Shown here one piece after another: positions 5,276-9,080 of a stretch of 9,080 bases of DNA. The translations under genes were made by a program, and so were the position numbers. The stretch is taken from NCBI GenBank assembly GCA_017484235.1, contig JAFUTM010000120.1, forward strand, positions 1 through 9,080. The letters run 5' to 3'. The stretch comes from Selenomonadaceae bacterium (GTDB taxonomy: Bacteria > Bacillota > Negativicutes > Selenomonadales > Selenomonadaceae). Numbering within the stretch: the stretch's first letter is position 1; each line of letters starts with the position of its first letter. The notes below the pieces were generated by a model. It saw nothing but the letters and a program-made list of their open reading frames with translations. It was not told where the DNA came from and ran no database searches.

Positions 5276-6450
5276 TTTCCAAAAATCTCCTCATCTGTCA
5301 GATAACAAGACGGATCGGACTGCCAGAAGTCACCGGTTTTAGCTTCAGCACGTGTTCTAAAGTTGCCGTTGCAATTGTCCAAAAACTTACATTTAGCACA
5401 GCGACCTTTTAATAAAGGCTTACGATCTTTAAGGCCGCGCATAATAGGATTAGTTGTATCAGTCCAAATGTCACCGAACTTTCTATCGCGAACGTTGCCG
5501 AATGTATGATGCTGAGTAAATTGATCTGGGTGAACATAACCAAGCGGATTAACTTCACCAAAGGCGATGCCGCTACGATTGCCGCCGTTCATACTGATAT
5601 AATTCTTAATGCGCTGCGCTGTCTCGTCGTCGCCGTCATAAATCGACTTTAAGTACATGTAAACGCCATCACAGTGATTGTCAACCGTTAAAATTTCTTT
5701 CTGCAGCCCACGACGCTCAAAATCTTTCGTGCGCTCAATAATTATGTCCATTGCGCGGCGTGATTCTTCAGGCGTAACGTCTTCGTCCATCATCTGATTG
5801 CCGCGACCGGAATAGACCAGATGATAAAAGCACACGCGATTGATCTGCTTCTCTTCGATAAAATCAAAAATGTTGTCCAACTCGAGTAAATTGTGCTTAT
5901 TAATAGTAAACCGCAAGCCGACTCGCTGACCGACCGCAACACAGTTTTCTATTCCACGCATTGCATTTTCATAAGCACCATTAACTCCACGAAATTTATC
6001 GTTGACTTCTTTTAGCCCGTCAAGAGAAATGCCGACGTAGCCAACGCCAATATTCTTGATACGTTGAGCAGTCTCACGAGTTATGAGCGTTCCATTAGTG
6101 GAGAGTGTTGGACGCACATTTTTATTTGCCGCATACTCCGCCAGCTCAAAAAAGTCTTCACGCATCAACGGCTCGCCGCCGCTGAATAATAAAACAGGCA
6201 CTTTAAACTCGGTTAAATCGTCAATAAATTTTTTAGCTTCCGCCGTCGTCAGTTCATCTTTATATTTACGTCCGTCAGAGTTCATATAACAATGACGACA
6301 GCGCAAATTACACGTTTTAGTAGAATTCCAAACTACAACTGGTCCAATACCTTCCGCCGCACCGTTAGTCATTCGATTGGCATTTTTAGTATATCTGAGT
6401 TTATCGCCATAATAATCTCTTGCAAATAATAGTTTTGTAACGCTAATCAT
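5272..6450 (-). CDS. nirJ1: Radical SAM/SPASM protein NirJ1 (AhbC-type, 12,18-didecarboxysiroheme deacetylase)
   Basis: AhbC removes the two acetate side chains of 12,18-didecarboxysiroheme to give Fe-coproporphyrin III, the substrate of NirJ2/AhbD. The 392 residues begin with the characteristic MISVTKLLFARDYYGDKLRY. The cluster-binding CNLRCRHC gives C47, C51 and C54, and GGEP is at 91-94. The C-terminal half has GNRSGIAFGEVNPLGYVHPD (290-309), GNVRDRKFGDIW (318-329) and SPASM cysteines C351, C354, C360 and C382. The start is ATG 6450 with AGGTGA (6455-6460) four bases upstream. The gene follows tetR by 66 bases and may have its own promoter in that gap. Its stop overlaps the R-M start, and its partner nirJ2 is displaced by about 3.5 kb. 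It is commonly annotated as a haem d1 biosynthesis protein; haem b synthesis is likelier here. Confidence 0.92.
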   Translation of the reverse strand: MISVTKLLFARDYYGDKLRYTKNANRMTNGAAEGIGPVVVWNSTKTCNLRCRHCYMNSDGRKYKDELTTAEAKKFIDDLTEFKVPVLLFSGGEPLMREDFFELAEYAANKNVRPTLSTNGTLITRETAQRIKNIGVGYVGISLDGLKEVNDKFRGVNGAYENAMRGIENCVAVGQRVGLRFTINKHNLLELDNIFDFIEEKQINRVCFYHLVYSGRGNQMMDEDVTPEESRRAMDIIIERTKDFERRGLQKEILTVDNHCDGVYMYLKSIYDGDDETAQRIKNYISMNGGNRSGIAFGEVNPLGYVHPDQFTQHHTFGNVRDRKFGDIWTDTTNPIMRGLKDRKPLLKGRCAKCKFLDNCNGNFRTRAEAKTGDFWQSDPSCYLTDEEIFGK

Positions 6451-6495
6451 TTAATCACCTAAATTAAAATTTTTTTGTATCAATAATAGAAAACC

Positions 6496-6501
6496 ATTAT
6501 A
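6496..6501 (-). promoter_or_regulatory. Possible -10 element for nirJ1
   Basis: A perfect TATAAT on the minus strand lies about 45 bases before the nirJ1 start, in the gap after tetR. No good -35 box is visible at 16-18 bases (the nearest hexamer is CCAAGT), so an activator may be needed, or tetR and nirJ1 may be co-transcribed instead. Confidence 0.35.
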
Positions 6502-6516
6502 ATAAATAAATAACAT

Positions 6517-7116
6517 TTACTTGGTTAAACTTATTCCGTCAATTAACAATCGTACTTTTAATTGAATGTTCTTTTGGAACGGTATATCTAATTTGCTGAA
6601 TGACGCTGCCTGGTAGATTGAGTGGAACATTTCCGCAATCAAGTCCGCTGGTATGTCAGTCCTAATCTCTTCGTTTAGCTGCCCTTGATTTAATATCTGC
6701 TCAAATATCGGCTTAAACGTAGGTGTATATTTCCGTGTCGGCAAAAGCTCCGGCTTGTCGCTGTGTTCCGAAGCACTTAAAAATAATGGCAATACAAAAC
6801 GGTTTTCATCTAATAACTTCGCCATTACATTACTTGCAAAATCTAAAAGTTGTAACGAATTTAGATTTCTTTTTTTACCATCTTCAACACATTGGTCTAC
6901 TTTTTGTGCAATATCTTTCAAAAGTGCTAAAAGCAGTTCTTCTTTTGAAGCAAAATAATTATAAAAAGTGCCGACACCTAAATTAGCGGACTTCATTATA
7001 TCCGCAATGGAAATTTCACTAAAGCTGTGCTTTTTAAATAAGACCGCTGCCGTTTGCAATATCTTTTGACGCGACATCAGCTTTTTGCGTTCACGAAGGC
7101 TAATTCGTTCTTTCAT
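6517..7116 (-). CDS. TetR-family transcriptional regulator
   Basis: This is a one-component repressor-type protein with an N-terminal DNA-binding domain and a ligand-binding helical C-terminus. From the chosen ATG at 7116 it has 199 residues, normal for the family. RQKILQTAAVLFKKHSFSEI (16-35), then SIADIMKSANLGVGTFYNYF (36-55) and ASKEELL form the TetR helix-turn-helix. The frame is open to an ATG at 7131, but the internal ATG at 7116 has GGAGTGG six bases upstream, and the predicted transcript would begin only about 9 bases before 7131. The ligand-binding half has no recognisable signature. Being directly upstream of nirJ1 on the same strand, it may regulate the haem genes or respond to a porphyrin or haem. 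It is divergent from gntR, sharing an intergenic region of about 150 bases, and may regulate itself there. Confidence 0.9.
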   Translation of the reverse strand: MKERISLRERKKLMSRQKILQTAAVLFKKHSFSEISIADIMKSANLGVGTFYNYFASKEELLLALLKDIAQKVDQCVEDGKKRNLNSLQLLDFASNVMAKLLDENRFVLPLFLSASEHSDKPELLPTRKYTPTFKPIFEQILNQGQLNEEIRTDIPADLIAEMFHSIYQAASFSKLDIPFQKNIQLKVRLLIDGISLTK

Positions 7117-7146
7117 ACCGTTCCACTCCATTCATTTAATTTATTC

Positions 7147-7155
7147 ATTATACCA
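7147..7155 (-). promoter_or_regulatory. Extended -10 promoter of tetR
   Basis: TGGTATAAT on the minus strand is a consensus extended -10 (TGnTATAAT). A poor -35 (TGAACA at 7169-7174, 16-base spacing) is compatible with extended -10 promoters. Predicted transcription starts near 7140, leaving a leader of about 24 bases with the ribosome-binding site for the ATG at 7116. Confidence 0.65.
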
Positions 7156-7206
7156 TAATTTTTTACTTTGTTCAGTTTTATTTTTGATTTATTTTATTTA
7201 TTTATA

Positions 7207-7236
7207 TTGACTTGTCATTAATAGATATATTATTAT
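7207..7236 (+). promoter_or_regulatory. Promoter of the gntR gene
   Basis: TTGACT at 7207-7212 and TATTAT at 7231-7236 are separated by 18 bases, a good sigma-70-type match. Transcription would start about 30 bases before the AAAAGAGG ribosome-binding site and the ATG at 7272. It lies back-to-back with the tetR promoter. Confidence 0.6.
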
Positions 7237-7271
7237 TATGTAATAGAATAATTAATGAAAAGAGGTTTAAT

Positions 7272-7970
7272 ATGGACAGTGATTTTTTAAAGCCAATAGG
7301 CGGCGATACCGTAGTGCAGCAGATCATCGAGCGTATTAAGATTGCTATGATTAACAAAGAATTGAAGCCTGGTGATAAGATTCCGACGGAAAACGATTTA
7401 ATTAAAAATTTTGGTGTTGGGCGCAATTCTGTTCGTGAAGCTGTTAAATCCTTAGAAGCTGCAGGTGTACTTGAAGTTCGTCGTAAAGAAGGCACTTTTG
7501 TAACCAAAGGTTTTAACAGTAATATGGTCGATCCTATGTTTTACGCCATTATTCTCAGTCAGACTCCAGACTCATTTGCCGATTTAAAAGAGTTTCGCAA
7601 ATGGATTGATTTTAGTATAATTAGTGTAGCTGCTGATAAAGCAAAGGACAAAGAATTAAAATTACTATCAAAGCAGCTTGACATTTTAAATGATGAATTT
7701 GAGACCAAAGACATTGACAGCATTATGATTGCTGACGATAAATTTTACGAGATAATTTTTGATATGTCGAATAATTTTTTATTCATTGAAATTGCCAAAA
7801 TGCTCCGAAAGTTTACAATTGATTCACGTAAGAAAGTGTTTAATAAATATATCCGAATGGACAGGCTGAGTCATATCGTAGAAGTTCGTACCAATATTTT
7901 TAATATAATGACGAGTAAAGATACTGTTAATTTAATGAAAATCATTTTCGACGACCCAATGTACAAGTAA
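7272..7970 (+). CDS. FadR-type GntR-family transcriptional regulator
   Basis: This 232-residue regulator has an N-terminal winged helix (about residues 14-79, with KPGDKIPTENDLIKNFGVGR, then NSVREAVKSLEAAGVLEVRR and KEGTFV) and an all-helical C-terminal FCD-like effector domain. The start is ATG 7272, preceded by AAAAGAGG with a six-base gap; an upstream TTG at 7212 would place the start inside the promoter. The FCD metal site appears degenerate. The usual D-x-x-FH is DDKFY (155-159), and the C-terminal histidine expected near residue 226 is absent (KIIFDDPM), while H201 remains. It may therefore bind an effector without metal, or none. FadR-type regulators usually sense organic acids or sugar acids; no target operon is visible beside it. 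The stop lies in a partial copy of the dispersed repeat. Confidence 0.9.
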   Translation: MDSDFLKPIGGDTVVQQIIERIKIAMINKELKPGDKIPTENDLIKNFGVGRNSVREAVKSLEAAGVLEVRRKEGTFVTKGFNSNMVDPMFYAIILSQTPDSFADLKEFRKWIDFSIISVAADKAKDKELKLLSKQLDILNDEFETKDIDSIMIADDKFYEIIFDMSNNFLFIEIAKMLRKFTIDSRKKVFNKYIRMDRLSHIVEVRTNIFNIMTSKDTVNLMKIIFDDPMYK

Positions 7971-8002
7971 TTAGGAATTGAGAATGAGGAATGTTGAATT
8001 AA
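7968..8002. repeat. Dispersed repeat, partial copy C
   Basis: This piece fills the gap between the convergent gntR and yigZ genes. Bases 7983-8001 are identical to the reverse complement of 123-141 in copy A, and 7969-7978 again read AATTAGGAAT. It contains the gntR stop (TAA 7968-7970) and, on the other strand, the yigZ stop (7999-8001). No stable terminator hairpin with a T-run is seen between the two genes. Confidence 0.7.
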
Positions 8003-8643
8003 TAATCCTTAACCGTCATGTAGCTTTCGCCCTCAACTTCGTAACTGAAATTTGCTGCGGTTAAATTAGTTAGGTCTGTTAATCGTTCGTCAGATTCGTT
8101 TGGCTCAACCAATATAGTAAAGGTCACATTGTCAGCATATTCCGTGTTGTCAATGTGAATTTTTTTTTGCCTAATCCAGTTTTCGACTATGTTCAGAAGA
8201 TTGTAATTAACCGTAAATTTAATCCTCTGCATCGGCATCATAGTAACAATCTGAGAAGATGACAAGCCAAGTGCCGCGCTATGAGAATACGCTCTAATTA
8301 AGCCGCCCGCTCCAAGTTTTATGCCGCCAAAGTAGCGCGTTACTATCACCATTGTATTCGTAAGCCCGTTCTTTTTTATTGTTTCCAATATTGGATTGCC
8401 CGCTGTGCCGCCTGGCTCGCCGTCGTCATTTGATTTCTGCTTATCACCTAACACTCCGATTACCCAAGCTGAACAATTATGTGTTGCATCAAAGTATTTC
8501 TTCTTAATCTGCAATAAAAAAGTTTTTGCTTCGTCCTCCGTTTCAACGTGTCTGACGTGCGATATAAACCTTGACTTCTGTATTGTGTATTCGGCTTCGT
8601 ATACCTCGTTACCACCTATTGTTTTATATTTTATTAAGCTCAT
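7999..8643 (-). CDS. yigZ: YigZ/YvyE family protein (IMPACT, UPF0029)
   Basis: This is a cytoplasmic protein of the IMPACT family. The eukaryotic members affect Gcn2 signalling; the bacterial role is poorly defined, possibly nucleic-acid or ribosome related. Signatures are NDDGEPGGTAGNPI (residues 72-85) and RYFGGIKLGAGGLIRAYS (103-120), followed by the C-terminal DUF1949-like domain, which keeps the usual order and length (214 residues). I chose ATG 8643 because GGAGG lies five bases upstream; the frame extends to a TTG at 8655, but that TTG directly abuts the ribosome-binding site. It converges with gntR, and its stop lies in repeat copy C. It is probably expressed alone, since a terminator hairpin lies just upstream. 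Confidence 0.93.
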   Translation of the reverse strand: MSLIKYKTIGGNEVYEAEYTIQKSRFISHVRHVETEDEAKTFLLQIKKKYFDATHNCSAWVIGVLGDKQKSNDDGEPGGTAGNPILETIKKNGLTNTMVIVTRYFGGIKLGAGGLIRAYSHSAALGLSSSQIVTMMPMQRIKFTVNYNLLNIVENWIRQKKIHIDNTEYADNVTFTILVEPNESDERLTDLTNLTAANFSYEVEGESYMTVKDY

Positions 8644-8691
8644 ATCTGCCTCCAAATTATTATCTTGCTTTTTATATAATCATATTTTATT

Positions 8692-8740
8692 AAAAACGGC
8701 GTGAACACCCGCGATTTTAATCGTTGGATGAAACGCCGCC
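8692..8740 (-). terminator. Strong intrinsic terminator (minus strand)
   Basis: Read on the minus strand, CGGCGT (8733-8738) pairs with ACGCCG (8697-8702). Inside, CATCC pairs with GGGTG through one G-U wobble, and CGATT pairs with AATCG at the tip. A TTTTT run (8692-8696) follows directly. On the plus strand the wobble becomes a C-A mismatch, so the element is built for leftward transcription. It would stop transcripts coming from beyond the right side of the window before they reach yigZ. Confidence 0.7.
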
Positions 8741-9080
8741 AAAAAACATCTTGACAGCTAAATATAAACACATTAAAATTGAATTTAACGCAGGTATGGT
8801 TGGCAATAAAATCGTTTTGTCGTAAAATCCAACGTCGCAGTAGTCGTCTGCGTTATCAAAATGTATTAAACTAACAAAATTTGGCGGAGTACTTCCCACT
8901 CGCCGCAGCGCGACACTTACTGAATCGTGACGGGTTTAAGAGAAAAGGTGTAAGTAGTAAAAAAGTAAGCGTGTAGACTTCGGTCTTATCGTGTAGATGC
9001 AATTCTTTAGTTGGCTAAGCTGCTGTCACTTCGCAAGCCGTATCGGTTAAGGAAAGTTGAGAAGCTGGACCAATCAAAAG
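8741..9080. other. Gene-poor stretch with small hairpins, no supported gene
   Basis: All six frames are broken by stops. The longest frame (8717-8899, minus, GTG start, 60 codons) runs through the terminator hairpin and has no ribosome-binding site or recognisable motif. Small stems are visible: CGCAG/CTGCG (8836-8852), GGCGGAGT/ACTCGCC (8883-8904), and AGAC-TTCG-GTCT (8975-8986), which forms a C(UUCG)G tetraloop on the plus strand. The heptamer GTGTAGA occurs twice, 20 bases apart, near 8971 and 8991. It could be the 3' part of a structured RNA transcribed leftward into the terminator, or a decayed mobile element. I cannot assign it. Confidence 0.4.

Noticed and set aside
7212..7271. Longer GntR start at TTG 7212
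   Set aside because: It overlaps the predicted -35/-10 promoter, and the ATG at 7272 has a well-spaced AAAAGAGG.
8717..8899. Minus-strand reading frame of 60 codons
   Set aside because: It starts at a GTG without a ribosome-binding site, ends inside the terminator hairpin, and shows no recognisable motif.
8930..9080. Possible decayed 3' end of a TnpB-type transposase on the plus strand
   Set aside because: One frame reads vaguely like the tail seen after TnpB genes (AAVTSQAVSVKES, stop, EAGPIK), but it contains several stops and no zinc-finger or catalytic motif is visible. The likeness is too weak to call.
8940..9080. tmRNA or RNase P RNA
   Set aside because: A minus-strand GCAGCTTAG recalls a tmRNA tag end, and a plus-strand AAGGAAAGT recalls the RNase P core. 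Neither is accompanied by the other conserved parts (tRNA-like ends, GAGGAAAGTCC core).

Overview
The window looks like a chromosomal segment of a low-GC anaerobic bacterium of the Bacillota. A Negativicutes-type host is my best guess. This rests on an AT-rich composition, the NirJ1/NirJ2 pair of radical SAM haem enzymes, a [NiFe]-hydrogenase maturation protease, and many Shine-Dalgarno-led TTG and GTG starts. The taxonomic call is inference from gene content only.

Layout: everything from 1 to about 7150 is transcribed leftward (minus strand). In transcription order it holds a TetR regulator, nirJ1 (ahbC), a BcgI-like restriction-modification (R-M) cluster, nirJ2 (ahbD), a hydrogenase maturation protease, and the first codons of a CoaBC-like flavoprotein that runs off the left edge. 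From about 7200 a divergent FadR-type GntR regulator runs rightward and converges on a leftward YigZ/IMPACT-family gene. The last 380 bases hold a strong minus-strand terminator hairpin and no gene I can support.

The most interesting part is 1693-5275. A complete R-M cluster sits inside what should be a nirJ1-nirJ2 haem operon, and its coding ends overlap the haem genes on both sides. The nuclease/methyltransferase polypeptide, about 638 codons when read through, is cut in two by one in-frame TAA at 4715-4717. The sequence on both sides of that stop is still protein-like and in the same frame. Between this protein and the two-domain specificity subunit lie two small overlapping genes. One resembles a toxin-like domain I recall from the C-termini of phage head proteins, and the other is a small acidic partner that could be its immunity protein.

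The host genes fit together as follows. NirJ1 and NirJ2 would carry out the last steps of the siroheme-dependent route to haem b. Haem b is needed by membrane cytochrome b subunits of uptake hydrogenases, and the neighbouring protease matures the large subunit of such hydrogenases. A dispersed palindromic repeat (two full copies and one partial) sits at gene ends, supplies stop codons, and may supply GGTGGTG ribosome-binding sites for the genes downstream.
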